DNA from: UBA7703 sp034926785
Lineage (GTDB): Bacteria; Bacillota; Clostridia; Christensenellales; CAG-138
Assembly: GCA_034926785.1 (NCBI GenBank)
Contig: JAYFQU010000012.1
Coordinates: 1-22,313, forward strand
Length of the DNA stretch: 22,313 nt
Direction of reading: 5' to 3'
Made by a program: the position numbers and the translations under genes. This document shows, in pieces, positions 6,694 to 15,120 of this stretch. Each line of letters begins with the position of its first letter. The first letter of the stretch is position 1. Below the pieces are notes generated by a model. It was given only the letters and a program-made list of their open reading frames with translations, was not told where the DNA came from and made no database searches.

Positions 6694-7092
6694 ATGCAAT
6701 CGGACAAACCAAAATCCCTCAAGAGCAAGATTGAAGCGTATTTTGCCGCCTGCGATGCGACGGCGGAGCGCGTCACCCTCAAAAACGGGGGCGTGACTAT
6801 CCGCCAGACGCCGTATACGTTGGCGGGCCTAAGCGAGCACCTCGGAATACCGCAGGCTGAGATTCTCGCAAAAGGCCGAAAGGAGGGAGAAAGCAGGGGG
6901 CGCAAGTACTATTCGGATGCGCTCCGGCGGATTGGGCGATACATCGGGGAGCATGCGCTGTTGGGTGAACTGCAATACAGCGTTGCCGCGAAGCTGCTGG
7001 AAGAACTTGGTACCGGCGAAAAACTGCCGCCGGACGAGAAGGAGAGCAGGGTCGTAATCGTGCTGGAGGACAAGGAAGGATGGGGCGAGTGA
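6694..7092 (+). CDS. Terminase small subunit (P22 gp3-like role)
   Basis: The ATG at 6694 has AAAGGAG about 9 bp upstream. A longer frame back to 6565 reads through the leader repeats and lacks a site. The 132-residue protein has a basic start (KPKSLKSKIEAYFAAC), a central segment YTLAGLSEHLGIPQAEILAKG that reads as a helix-turn-helix, and a helical second half ending in an acidic tail. Small terminase subunits recognise the phage packaging site and regulate the large subunit. P22 gp3 is 162 residues. Identification rests on the DNA-binding pattern and its place immediately before the large subunit, with 1 bp between them. Without that context it would be only a helix-turn-helix protein. Confidence 0.8.
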   Translation: MQSDKPKSLKSKIEAYFAACDATAERVTLKNGGVTIRQTPYTLAGLSEHLGIPQAEILAKGRKEGESRGRKYYSDALRRIGRYIGEHALLGELQYSVAAKLLEELGTGEKLPPDEKESRVVIVLEDKEGWGE

Positions 7093-7093
7093 C

Positions 7094-8431
7094 ATGGAAT
7101 TCTTATTAAAGGGGTATCCAAATCCACGTCAGCGAGAGTTTTTTGAAAGCAAAGCCCGGCACACCGCCTACGGCGGCGCGCGCGGCGGCGGCAAAAGCTG
7201 GGCGATTCGAAGAAAGCTCGTATTGCTTGCCCTACACTATGAAGGCCTCCAACTCCTTCTGCTCCGAAGAACGCTGTCGGAGCTGACCGAAAACCATGTG
7301 CGGGCGCTGCAGACGGAATTATCAGGGTTTGTTGACTACAACCAAACGCAACGCGTATTTACGTTTCCGAACGGCAGCCGCATCAAACTCGGCTATTGCG
7401 ACAATGAGCAGGACGTCTATCGCTATCAGGGGCAGGAATATGACGTAATCGCCATGGAGGAAGCAACCCAGTTCACCGAAAGCCAGATGCAGTTCATCTC
7501 GACCTGCAACCGCACGGTGAGGGCGGATTTTACGCCGCGCATGTATTATACATGCAATCCCGGCGGCGTTGGTCACCAATGGGTCAAGCGGCTCTTCATC
7601 GACCGCCGGTATCGCGGGAGCGAGCGATCGGAGGATTACGCTTTTATTCCGGCGCGCGTGACGGATAATCCGTTTCTGATGCGAGACAGACTCTATCAAA
7701 CCACGCTTGAAAATTTGCCGGAGCCGCTAAGACGCGCCTATCTCGACGGAGACTGGGATGTGCTGGCGGGGCAGTACTTCGGCGAGTTCTTGAGAAGCAG
7801 GCATGTTGTGGAGCCTTTCTCCATCCCCAAGTCCTGGAGAAAGTTCCGCGCAATGGACTGGGGTTACAACGACCCCTGCGCGGTGCTCTGGTTTGCCGTT
7901 GCGCCCGGCGGGCGTGTATATGCATATCGCGAATATTATGAACGCCAGGTGCTCTCCAGCGAGACAGCGCGGCGCATCCGTCAACTGACGGGAGAAGAAA
8001 CGATCGCATATACTGCCGCCTCGCCGGACGCGTGGCAATGCCGGGGGATGAGCGGGAGCCAGGACCTATCCGGAATGAGCATCGCAGAGGTATTTGCACA
8101 TGGGGGAGTGCCGCTGATTCGAGCGGACAACGCCAGAATCCCCGGCTGGCAGCGGGTGCGCGAATATCTCGCCGAGGCGGACGACGGTCTGCCGCGACTG
8201 CTGCTCTTTCGCACCTGCGAAAACCTGATTCGCACGCTGCCGATGCTGACTTTTGACGAGCATTTCTCGGAGGATGTTTCAGCACACTGTGAGGATCATG
8301 CACCGGAAGCGCTGCGCTACGGTTTGATGTCGAGGCCGGTCGCGGCGAGCGAAGCGAAAAGAACCAAGGCGCGCGCCTACGACCCGTTTGCGGCCGGAGA
8401 GCCGATTGCGGACGGATTTACGAGGCTGTAA
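7094..8431 (+). CDS. Terminase large subunit (packaging ATPase and nuclease)
   Basis: This 445-residue protein is the motor that cuts concatemeric DNA and drives it into the capsid. The N-terminal ATPase shows Walker A GGARGGGKS (27-35), Walker B DVIAMEE (117-123) and the coupling segment YTCNPGG (152-158). The C-terminal RuvC-like nuclease keeps all three expected acidic sites: D255 in AMDWGYND, D312 in ASPDAW, and D401 in CEDHAPEALRYG. The protein is full length for the family and should be active in both steps. It starts 1 bp after the small-subunit stop, indicating coupling. Intact catalytic residues argue against simple decay of the gene set. Confidence 0.96.
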   Translation: MEFLLKGYPNPRQREFFESKARHTAYGGARGGGKSWAIRRKLVLLALHYEGLQLLLLRRTLSELTENHVRALQTELSGFVDYNQTQRVFTFPNGSRIKLGYCDNEQDVYRYQGQEYDVIAMEEATQFTESQMQFISTCNRTVRADFTPRMYYTCNPGGVGHQWVKRLFIDRRYRGSERSEDYAFIPARVTDNPFLMRDRLYQTTLENLPEPLRRAYLDGDWDVLAGQYFGEFLRSRHVVEPFSIPKSWRKFRAMDWGYNDPCAVLWFAVAPGGRVYAYREYYERQVLSSETARRIRQLTGEETIAYTAASPDAWQCRGMSGSQDLSGMSIAEVFAHGGVPLIRADNARIPGWQRVREYLAEADDGLPRLLLFRTCENLIRTLPMLTFDEHFSEDVSAHCEDHAPEALRYGLMSRPVAASEAKRTKARAYDPFAAGEPIADGFTRL

Positions 8432-8460
8432 ACGGGTTTTATCCCAAGGAGGATACAAAT

Positions 8461-10083
8461 ATGAAAGGAACAGAAAAGACACAGGCACAGCGTGCGCTCT
8501 GCGAGCGGGCATACGGGCTGTTTCGCGAGTTCCGCGGGGCTTATGTCTCCGAATGGCAGAGATTGGAGAACTGCGAGCGGATGTATCGCGGGGATCACTG
8601 GCACGATGTACCCCAAACCGACCGCAACGAGCCGCGCCCCGTTACCCCGATTCTGCAAAGCACAATTGAAAACGTAAAAGCAGAATTGATGGATCGCGTA
8701 CCGGAAGCGGTGATTCTGCCCGAAAGTCCGCAGGATGGCGAGATCGCACATGTGATTGAAGCGCTTATCAAACAAAATCACGACGCGGATGGTTATGTGA
8801 AGGAATATCGCAAGCTCGTGCATGATTTATTGGTTGGCGGATATTGTGTGCAGGAGGTCGGTTACGACAATACGCTTAACGGCGGGCTGGGCGGCGCGTT
8901 CATCCGCCATGTAGACGCGCGGAGCATACTGTTTGATCCGTTGGCGACGGACATGCAGGAAAGCAGGGCGGTGTTCAAAATTTCGCTCAAAACGCGGAAA
9001 TACATAGAATCCCGTTTTCCCAAAGCAGCGCCGTTTCTCACGGCGGATGCATTCGGTACGCCGGATGCCGTTGAAGACGGCATTTTGCATGGCGACCGCA
9101 GTGGGGCAATGCTTTTTCTTGAATACTGGTGGCGCGAATATGACGCTCAGACAGAAATTTCCAGCATACATATGGCGCAGATTGCGGGCAATCAGGTTCT
9201 CTCGGACAGCCGCGATGTGAAACCGTATGGTTTCTTTGAGCATGGCATGTACCCGTTTCTCATCACTCCTATGTTTGTGCGAAAGGGCAGCTGCCTGGGC
9301 CTTGGGCTCGTGGATATGTTTGAAACGCAGCAGCGATATGCGGACAAACTCGACCAGATCGTTCTTAAGAACGCGCTGATGGCGAGCCATAACAAACTCC
9401 TCGTTACCGAGGCCAGCGGATTTGACACGGAGGACCTCAGAGACTGGAGCCGCGAAGTGCACAGAGGCGAGAGCCTCAACGGCGTCACCTGGTTTTCCAC
9501 ACCGCCGCTGCCCGCCTATATCATCGGCTATATCGACAAAATTCGCGAGGGCATCAAGCAGGAGAGCGGCGCTAATGATTTCTCCCGCGGGATGGTGACG
9601 GGCGGCGTCACCGCCGCAACGGCGATTTCCGCCATGCAGGAGATGAGCAATAAGCGCGCGCGGATGATTGCCAGAATGCTGCACGAGAGCTTTCGGGATG
9701 CGGTGCGGCTGGAAATCGAAGTGGAACGCGAATTCAACTTCTTTACAAGAAAGGTCAATGTGGTCATTGACGGCGAACAGAAGGAATGCACCTTTGAAAG
9801 CGCGATGCTTGTCAAACGCGTACCGGGCAACGCTTTGCTGCCGATTGAATTCTACATTTCGGTTAAAGCGCAGCAGGAGACGAAATACTCTGCGATGAGC
9901 CAGAATGAGCTGGCGCTCAGGATGCTCGACAGCGGCATGATGACGCCCGCACAGGCTGTTGAATTGATGGTGTTTGAAGGCAAGGACCAACTGCTCAAAC
10001 AGCTAAAGGAATCAACGGAGGAGTCAAAGGCTGGACAACAGATGAACCCGCAACTGGCGGGTACAGCAAGGAGGAACACATGA
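8461..10083 (+). CDS. Portal protein (P22 gp1-like role)
   Basis: This 540-residue protein follows the large terminase and has a strong AAGGAGG site (about 8446-8452). Portal rings form the single vertex through which DNA enters and leaves. Features consistent with podovirus portals are the N-terminal helical region with 'YRGDHW' and 'RPVTPILQSTIENVKAELMDR', the VDARSILFDP strand region, and the FETQQRYADKLDQIVLKNAL helix. A long helical stretch follows (SGANDFSRGMVTGGVTAATAISAMQEMSNKRARMI in outline), then a QE-rich C-terminus. It is shorter than P22 gp1 (725 residues), as it lacks the long C-terminal barrel. Its stop codon overlaps the next start (ATGA at 10080). Confidence 0.9.
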   Translation: MKGTEKTQAQRALCERAYGLFREFRGAYVSEWQRLENCERMYRGDHWHDVPQTDRNEPRPVTPILQSTIENVKAELMDRVPEAVILPESPQDGEIAHVIEALIKQNHDADGYVKEYRKLVHDLLVGGYCVQEVGYDNTLNGGLGGAFIRHVDARSILFDPLATDMQESRAVFKISLKTRKYIESRFPKAAPFLTADAFGTPDAVEDGILHGDRSGAMLFLEYWWREYDAQTEISSIHMAQIAGNQVLSDSRDVKPYGFFEHGMYPFLITPMFVRKGSCLGLGLVDMFETQQRYADKLDQIVLKNALMASHNKLLVTEASGFDTEDLRDWSREVHRGESLNGVTWFSTPPLPAYIIGYIDKIREGIKQESGANDFSRGMVTGGVTAATAISAMQEMSNKRARMIARMLHESFRDAVRLEIEVEREFNFFTRKVNVVIDGEQKECTFESAMLVKRVPGNALLPIEFYISVKAQQETKYSAMSQNELALRMLDSGMMTPAQAVELMVFEGKDQLLKQLKESTEESKAGQQMNPQLAGTARRNT

Positions 10084-10520
10084 AACAGATGAAAAATTCA
10101 ATTTCTCAGCGGCTTGATACCGCAAACCCCGCGCAACAGAACGCGCAGGAGAACGACCCGGAATTTGAAGCGCTGGTCGATGAAATCACCGCGCTGATTT
10201 CTGAAGGGAAAATGCCCGAAGGATTTGATATGGAACAGGCGGCAAGCGACCCTGCACTCGCGGAATTAATGCGTGAATATGGCGCGGCGGCGGGCATTCG
10301 CATCTATGCGGCGGAACAGCGCGCCGAGGAGGCGGAAAACAACGCGATGGAGCGCATGAGCGCGCGTGTCCGCGAGCGAAGCGCACTGCCCAAGAGCACG
10401 CGCGGCGGAAGCGCGGCGCCCGCCGCAACGAATTATCGCGGCATGAGCAGCGAGAGCTTTCGTGAGCTGATGCAGCAGATGAAACGGACCGCCCGCGATG
10501 GCGGTAAGACCAGACTCTAA
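10080..10520 (+). CDS. Probable capsid scaffolding protein
   Basis: This 146-residue protein lies between portal and coat genes, exactly where P22 has its scaffold (gp8). It overlaps the portal gene by 4 bp (ATGA), so it is translationally coupled. It has no cysteine, is highly charged and mostly helical, with an acidic middle (ENDPEFEALVDEITALISEGKMPE) and a short basic helical C-terminus (FRELMQQMKRTARDGGKTRL). That acidic body with a basic coat-binding helix at the end is the known layout of P22-type scaffolds, though this one is about half as long. The function is inferred from position and layout, not from a recognised motif. Confidence 0.72.
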   Translation: MKQMKNSISQRLDTANPAQQNAQENDPEFEALVDEITALISEGKMPEGFDMEQAASDPALAELMREYGAAAGIRIYAAEQRAEEAENNAMERMSARVRERSALPKSTRGGSAAPAATNYRGMSSESFRELMQQMKRTARDGGKTRL

Positions 10521-10538
10521 GACACAGGAGGAAGATAA

Positions 10539-11750
10539 ATGAGCAACAGCAACACGACGATTAACACCGCAGGCACCACCTACAGCAACAAAACCTTTTA
10601 CGACCGCGCTTTGCTTGAGATTGCAAAGACTCGGCTCGTCCACGCCAGCTATGGCCAGAAACGCAGCATACCGCGAAACAGCGGTAAACGCGTGGAATTC
10701 CGCCGCTACGAACTCTTTACACCGGATGTCAATGCGCTCGCCCTCGAAGAGGGCGTGACTCCCGCGGGCCAGAGCCTTGCGCAGAGCAAGATTGAGGCGG
10801 AGGTGAAGCAGTATGGCGCATACGTTGAGGTGAGCGATCTGCTCGACCTCACAAGCTATGATCCCGTATTGGCGGAGAGCACGGAGCTGCTCGGAGAACA
10901 GCTGGGCACCGTTGTGGAATGGGTCACACGCGATGCCATGTGCGCCGGAACAAACGTGCAGTATGCCAGCGGCAAAACGAACCGGCTGGCGCTGGAAGCG
11001 GGGGACAAGCTCACCGTGGCTGAGATCCGCAAAGCGGTACGCTCCCTGAAAAAGGCGAAGGCGCGAATGTTCCATTCAACCGACGAAGGCAACAACCGAA
11101 AGCCGCATTTTGTCTGCATCTGTTCGCCGGACGCAACCTATGATCTGCAGAGCGACGCGCTCTGGCAGGATGTATCGAAATATTCTGACGCGGAGCAGAT
11201 TTACTCCGGCGAAATCGGCCGCCTCTTTGGCGTGGTTTTCGTCGAAAGCACGGAGGCGAAGGTGTTTGCTCAGAGTGTGCTTACCACTGTTGCCGCGCAC
11301 ACCGCAAACAGCGCATTGGTAACCCTCGCCGATATGCCGGAGAGCGCCGCGCTGTATCTTGCCGCCGGCGCGAAGATTAAGATTGGAGCGACGGAGTATA
11401 CAGTTGCTTCTGCGGACGCCGAGGCAAAGTCCCTGACGCTGAATGCGGCCGTATCCAACGCGATTGCGCCGGGAACCATTGCCTACAGCGAGGACGCCGG
11501 CGCGCTTGACGCAGGCACGAAAAAGGGCACAGACATCCACGCAACGCTGGTATTCGGCGCGGACGCATACGGCATAATCGATGTGGACGGGGAAGGGTGC
11601 CTGCAGACCATCGTGAAACCTGTCGGCAGCGGCGGCGCGAGCGATCCCCTCGATCAGCGCGCGACGGTTGGCGCAAAGGTAACGGCCTATACGGCGAGGA
11701 TTCTCAACAATCTCTGGATCGTGCGCGTTGAGCACGGCGTGAGCCTGTAA
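10539..11750 (+). CDS. Major capsid protein, N4-gp56 family
   Basis: This 403-residue HK97-fold coat protein has a strong AGGAGG site. Family landmarks are the N-terminal YDRALLEIAKTRLVHASYGQ and RNSGKRVEFRRYE, the GVTPAGQSLAQSKIEAEVKQYGAYVEVSD segment in outline, and the C-terminal DAYGIIDVDG and DPLDQRATVGAKVTAYTARIL with IVRVEHG. Residues about 248-330 are an extra Ala/Thr-rich beta-strand stretch (KIKIGATEYTVASAD, then SLTLNAAVSNAIAPGTIAYSE) placed between FGVVFVEST and LVFGADAYG. It looks like a small surface domain inserted in the coat fold. The coat forms the icosahedral shell. Its coding frame is clean throughout. Confidence 0.93.
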   Translation: MSNSNTTINTAGTTYSNKTFYDRALLEIAKTRLVHASYGQKRSIPRNSGKRVEFRRYELFTPDVNALALEEGVTPAGQSLAQSKIEAEVKQYGAYVEVSDLLDLTSYDPVLAESTELLGEQLGTVVEWVTRDAMCAGTNVQYASGKTNRLALEAGDKLTVAEIRKAVRSLKKAKARMFHSTDEGNNRKPHFVCICSPDATYDLQSDALWQDVSKYSDAEQIYSGEIGRLFGVVFVESTEAKVFAQSVLTTVAAHTANSALVTLADMPESAALYLAAGAKIKIGATEYTVASADAEAKSLTLNAAVSNAIAPGTIAYSEDAGALDAGTKKGTDIHATLVFGADAYGIIDVDGEGCLQTIVKPVGSGGASDPLDQRATVGAKVTAYTARILNNLWIVRVEHGVSL

Positions 11751-11760
11751 CCACATAGAA

Positions 11761-11784
11761 AGGGAGGGCGGAAACGCTCTCCCT
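11761..11784 (+). ncRNA. Ten-base-pair hairpin with GAAA tetraloop in the capsid mRNA
   Basis: Positions 11761-11770 pair with 11775-11784 across a GAAA loop (11771-11774), with one G-T pair at 11767/11778. No T-run follows on either strand, so it is not a typical terminator. It sits 11 bp after the coat stop and 23 bp before the next start. It may protect or process the coat message, or form an RNA docking element. Classed as an mRNA structural element, not an independent RNA gene. Confidence 0.65.
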
Positions 11785-11806
11785 AAATAAAAAGGAGGAA
11801 AACACA

Positions 11807-12082
11807 ATGCAGTATCTGACAGAGGCCGAAATCGACAATATCGCAAGCATAACCGGCAAGGCGCTTGCAAAAGAACCCAAGGTGACCATCACAATTCAGC
11901 CGGATGGAGAAAGCTATTGGGAGGGCGGCGTGAACGGACATTTTTTCCGCATCCGCACCGGCGAACCGGTAGACGTTCCGCAGAGCCTCGCCACGCTGAT
12001 TTCGCAAAGTGCGCAGGTGCGCTATGAGAGCGAAGTACGCATGCGCGCCTACCGCAAGAGCGGCGGCAAGAAGGTTTCCTAG
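11807..12082 (+). CDS. Small head-associated protein of unknown function
   Basis: This 91-residue protein has an excellent AAAGGAGG site. The sequence shows an N-terminal helix (TEAEIDNIASITGKALAKE), beta strands KVTITIQPDG and YWEGGVNGHFFRIRTGEPVDVPQSLATLISQSAQ, and a basic end. The pattern 'I-x-I-x-x-D-G ... V-N-G ... F-x-I-x-x-G-x-x-V-x-V-P' recurs in small proteins placed after coat genes in many Firmicute prophages. They have no assigned function and are possibly decoration or head-completion proteins. The strong hairpin and fresh ribosome binding site in front suggest an expression level set separately from the coat. I cannot assign a function with confidence. Confidence 0.75.
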   Translation: MQYLTEAEIDNIASITGKALAKEPKVTITIQPDGESYWEGGVNGHFFRIRTGEPVDVPQSLATLISQSAQVRYESEVRMRAYRKSGGKKVS

Positions 12083-12095
12083 GGAGGAAGCATGC

Positions 12096-12638
12096 ATGAC
12101 GCTAAAGGAACTGCTCACAGGCGCGCTGCTGCAACTGGACCGCGGCACCGACGCGCAAACCGTGGAAAGCTGGCGAGACAAACTCACACGCTATCTCAAC
12201 GACGCGATGATCGACCTCACGAGCGAGCTGCAACCGAGACGCAGCGACCACCTAATGCTTACCGGCGGAGAAGCCGACCTAAGTGGATTGCCAAGAAACG
12301 CGGTGAAGGTGATTGCACTCTCTCGCGGCGACACGCGACTGCCGTTTTATTACGGGCCCAGCACAGAAAAACTGCGCGTACCCGCAACAGCGGACGGAGA
12401 GGTGCTTGTGACCTACCGCTATATGCCGGAGCCGCTCAAGGTTGACACGGACGTTCCCGACCTGCCGGAGTGGTGCCACGGCGCCATGATCGGCTATGCG
12501 GTTGGTCGCGAGCGGGCGAGCGGGGATTCGGCAAGCATTGCCTCGGCGCGCGCGTGCTTTGAACTCTACAGCGCGGCAAAGCGCATGATGCGCGCGCACC
12601 GCGGGGAGATAGATGCATACGCGATAGAACACCGCTGA
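12096..12638 (+). CDS. Head-tail adaptor protein (P22 gp4-like role)
   Basis: The ATG at 12096 lies 7 bp after GGGAGGAA. An out-of-frame ATG at 12092 and longer upstream frame are not supported. The 180-residue protein is mostly helical at its ends with a beta middle: LKELLTGALLQLDRGTD, WRDKLTRYLNDAMIDLTSEL, then VLVTYRYMPEPL and a final helical region LPEWCHGAMIGYAVGRERA. P22 gp4, which extends the portal ring, has 166 residues and the same place in the gene order. 'Helix, YLNDA, strand V-x-Y-R-Y-x-P-x-P' layout is typical of podovirus adaptors. The assignment is from layout and order. Confidence 0.75.
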   Translation: MTLKELLTGALLQLDRGTDAQTVESWRDKLTRYLNDAMIDLTSELQPRRSDHLMLTGGEADLSGLPRNAVKVIALSRGDTRLPFYYGPSTEKLRVPATADGEVLVTYRYMPEPLKVDTDVPDLPEWCHGAMIGYAVGRERASGDSASIASARACFELYSAAKRMMRAHRGEIDAYAIEHR

Positions 12639-12651
12639 ATAGGGGGAGAGC

Positions 12652-14085
12652 ATGGCACTCAGACAATATCGCATTCCCGTATTCTACGGCATTCAGCAGG
12701 GCGTTACGGAAAATCGGCTGAATGACGGGGAAAGCCCGGACGCCTGCAACATGGACACCACCGGCGGCCGGCTCAGCGTTGCGAAAGGATATGTGCGTGA
12801 ACACGATTTGCCGTTTCCCGCGCCGCAGGAGGTCCGGCGGCTCTTTGTTTGGAACCGCTCGGCAGGCAAGCATATCATCCTTGCAACAAACAACCAGCTT
12901 TATACGCTGGTTGAGAGTACGGGGGAATGGAGAAACCTCTATACGTTTGAAGCGGCGGCGGACGCACCGGAGTATGATTTTCAGACGGTAAAAATCGCCA
13001 GTACGGAGTATTTGCTCATCGCAAACGGAAACGCGCGCATGGCGAAATGGGATGGAGCGAGCGAAAACGCGCAACCCTTTGGCAGCGCGGAGCAACTCTC
13101 GGACATTGCGGTGAACTATTTGGAACTCTACTATGCGCGACTTTTTTCGGCGGGGGATGCAAATTACCCGAGCAGGCTCTATTACAGCCAAGCGCCGGGA
13201 GATACGCGTACCATCGAAAACTGGACCAGCGCGGAGGAGAGCGAGAATGTTGGCGGCGGGCATATGGAAATCGGCACTGACTCCGATCCGATTACGGGGC
13301 TGGTTGCGCTAAGCAATCAACTGCTGATCTTTAAGCGGGATTCACTCTACCGTTTGCTGGGAGATCGGCCGAGCAATTATCGCATACAACCCGTCAACGG
13401 AACAATGCGGCAACCGGCGCATACAGGATGCGCGCGCATTGGCGATGTACTCTATTTTCTCGCGAGCGGTGGCATGTATTATTTTGACGGACAGACGGTG
13501 CAGAAAAAAGCGGACGCGGAGAAGGTACGCGGACTGTTGTCCGCCGCGAATCTCGGCGCCTGCGCCGCGGCCGTCTGCGGCGACAAACTGTATTATGCCC
13601 TGCGGGAGGGAACTGGGGAAGGCGAAAACGACGCGATCCTGATCTACGATCTTGCACGCGCGACCTATATGCTGAGGCGGGGATTTATCGTGCGAGGGCT
13701 GGACACCGCAGACGGTGCGCTGTATCTCGTCGATACGAACGGTTATATATGCCGTTTTGAAGAGGGCGATACCTACGACGGCGCTCGCATTGACGCCTAC
13801 TGGAAAACGCCGATGACCGACCTGGACAGCAAGGCTGTCAGCAAGCGCTTGGAGGAACTCTATCTGCGCGGAAGCGGCGGGATTCTCTCGGTGGAAGCGC
13901 TGACGGAGAGCGGGACGGTATATAATGAGCGACTGATGCCGGGCGAAGGAGAGCGCATATTGGAGCTTGGACTGACAGGCGACGGACGCGCCTTTCAGTT
14001 GATCTTTCGCAATGTGAACGGATCGCATTTCGTCATTGACGGCGGCGTCGAGCTCATACTGGACGCGCAAAGACGCATATTATAA
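12652..14085 (+). CDS. Tail hub or DNA-stabilisation beta-propeller protein (P22 gp10-like role)
   Basis: This 477-residue protein is near the 472 of P22 gp10, which forms the short-tail nozzle closing the DNA channel. A GGGGGAGAG site precedes the ATG at 12652. Near the N-terminus NRLNDGESPDACNMDTTGGRLSVAKGY is the 'gain of ligand to data list' signature common to these tail proteins (P-x-x-x-x-N-x-x-x-x-x-G-x-L). Repeating beta units follow (RLFVWNRSAGKHIILATNNQLYTL; YLLIANGNARMAKW; GDVLYFLASGGMYYFDG; DGALYLVDTNGYICRF) consistent with a propeller. It is directly after the adaptor gene, as in P22. The tail hub is the last clearly recognisable structural gene, and no tailspike or needle of usual size follows. 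Confidence 0.82.
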   Translation: MALRQYRIPVFYGIQQGVTENRLNDGESPDACNMDTTGGRLSVAKGYVREHDLPFPAPQEVRRLFVWNRSAGKHIILATNNQLYTLVESTGEWRNLYTFEAAADAPEYDFQTVKIASTEYLLIANGNARMAKWDGASENAQPFGSAEQLSDIAVNYLELYYARLFSAGDANYPSRLYYSQAPGDTRTIENWTSAEESENVGGGHMEIGTDSDPITGLVALSNQLLIFKRDSLYRLLGDRPSNYRIQPVNGTMRQPAHTGCARIGDVLYFLASGGMYYFDGQTVQKKADAEKVRGLLSAANLGACAAAVCGDKLYYALREGTGEGENDAILIYDLARATYMLRRGFIVRGLDTADGALYLVDTNGYICRFEEGDTYDGARIDAYWKTPMTDLDSKAVSKRLEELYLRGSGGILSVEALTESGTVYNERLMPGEGERILELGLTGDGRAFQLIFRNVNGSHFVIDGGVELILDAQRRIL

Positions 14086-14105
14086 CAAACGAAAGGCAGA
14101 ACAGA

Positions 14106-14294
14106 ATGGCATATGAAAAAACCGGTATGCAGGCACTTTTTCCGGTGTACTTCTCACGTATGGCGGGAGAAGGCGCTTCCAGAGAGGAATACGACATCGC
14201 CTGCGCCCAGAACGAAGGCAATCTGAATCAGAACCTGGAAACAATTTACAGAAAACTTTCGGACCTGGAAGATTTTCTAGCCGTATTGGAGTAA
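14106..14294 (+). CDS. 62-residue coiled-coil protein at the end of the capsid set
   Basis: This small protein follows the tail hub by 20 bp with a GAAAGGCAG site. The N-terminal half is MAYEKTGMQALFPVYFSRM. The C-terminal half NLNQNLETIYRKLSDLEDFLAVLE has a heptad pattern of leucine and isoleucine and may trimerise. In P22 the trimeric coiled-coil needle (gp26, 233 residues) occupies this place, so this could be a very short plug or needle-like protein. That is speculation from position and coiled coil. No family is recognised. Confidence 0.7.
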   Translation: MAYEKTGMQALFPVYFSRMAGEGASREEYDIACAQNEGNLNQNLETIYRKLSDLEDFLAVLE

Positions 14295-14315
14295 GGCGGC
14301 GGAAAGGATAGAACG

Positions 14316-15104
14316 ATGGGAATCAATATCAGTATGATGACAAGGCCGCCGACAACGATCGGCGGGAAGGACCTTGGGCTGAAACGTGAACGGATCGGCT
14401 TTGATCGGCCACCATCAGGGGGGTCCTCCAACGCGCACAAAAGCAGCGATGCGGACGTCCTCAGCGGGATGATCAATGATATGTACAATCGCTTTCAGCC
14501 GCAGGAAATAACCTATGACGCAAAAAGCGAAGAGGAAATACGATCTGCAATTGTCACCTGGCTCAGGCCCAGCTATGATCAGGCCATTGCAAATCGGCAG
14601 GAGCAGACGCGAGCCGACAAGGCGAACCTGGATGCAGACGCGATTGCACGGGGCATGGGAGCGAGCACCTATGTGACCGATGTCAAAAACCGCCAGCAAA
14701 ACGCGGAAGCGCGGGATGTTGCAACCCTGGAATCAAACTATGGGTCAACCCTTGCAGACTATGTATCCAAAGGGGTTGAGAACGAAACCGACCGGTCGCT
14801 CGAGACGCAAAAGTTTAACGCGGAACAACGCCAAAAGGCTTATGAAATGGCATATTCTGCGGCGCTCGTTCTATTTCAGCAATATAAAAAGCGCTCGGGC
14901 GGCGGATCCGGGCGGAGCGGCAAAGTTACGACGACATCGCGGGAGAACTGCGACACGTTTTTAAGCCTGCTCAGCGGCGCAGAACGCAGGGAGGTTTATG
15001 AGGCGCCGAGCGGCGCGGGCAAACAATACCGTTCGGAAATTATTGCTTCGGTAGGATCGGCGGGCTACTATCAACTGATGGGGAAATATCCCAGCACGCC
15101 GTGA
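14316..15104 (+). CDS. Last gene of the capsid set: helical protein with C-terminal domain, function unknown
   Basis: This 262-residue protein has a GGAAAGGA site. Residues 1-45 are Gly/Ser/Pro-rich and likely disordered. Residues about 48-192 are strongly helical and charged (EEEIRSAIVTWLRPSYDQAIANRQEQTRAD; ETQKFNAEQRQKAYEMAY). A GGGSGRSG linker at 195-202 follows. A short C-terminal module (about 208-262, NCDTFLSLLSGAERREVYE) ends the protein. Genes at this place in podoviruses encode ejection or internal virion proteins, which are long, helical and Ala/Gln-rich, so a minor virion or cargo protein is plausible. No enzyme motif is seen. It is the least explained member of the set and could carry its specific function. 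Confidence 0.72.
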   Translation: MGINISMMTRPPTTIGGKDLGLKRERIGFDRPPSGGSSNAHKSSDADVLSGMINDMYNRFQPQEITYDAKSEEEIRSAIVTWLRPSYDQAIANRQEQTRADKANLDADAIARGMGASTYVTDVKNRQQNAEARDVATLESNYGSTLADYVSKGVENETDRSLETQKFNAEQRQKAYEMAYSAALVLFQQYKKRSGGGSGRSGKVTTTSRENCDTFLSLLSGAERREVYEAPSGAGKQYRSEIIASVGSAGYYQLMGKYPSTP

Positions 15105-15120
15105 CAAGAAAAAACAGGAA

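Noticed and set aside
8827..9990. Long minus-strand open frame (387 codons) within the portal gene
   Set aside because: It is antisense to a well-supported portal gene, has no ribosome binding site or recognisable motif, and its composition is that of the complement of GC-rich coding sequence.
10266..11075. Minus-strand open frame across scaffold and coat genes
   Set aside because: It spans two real genes and the gap between them. It is a shadow of GC-rich codons.
12092..12445. ATG at 12092 as the start of a different protein
   Set aside because: The frame starting at 12096 gives an adaptor-like protein with better spacing to GGGAGG. The 12092 frame gives an Arg-rich shadow.
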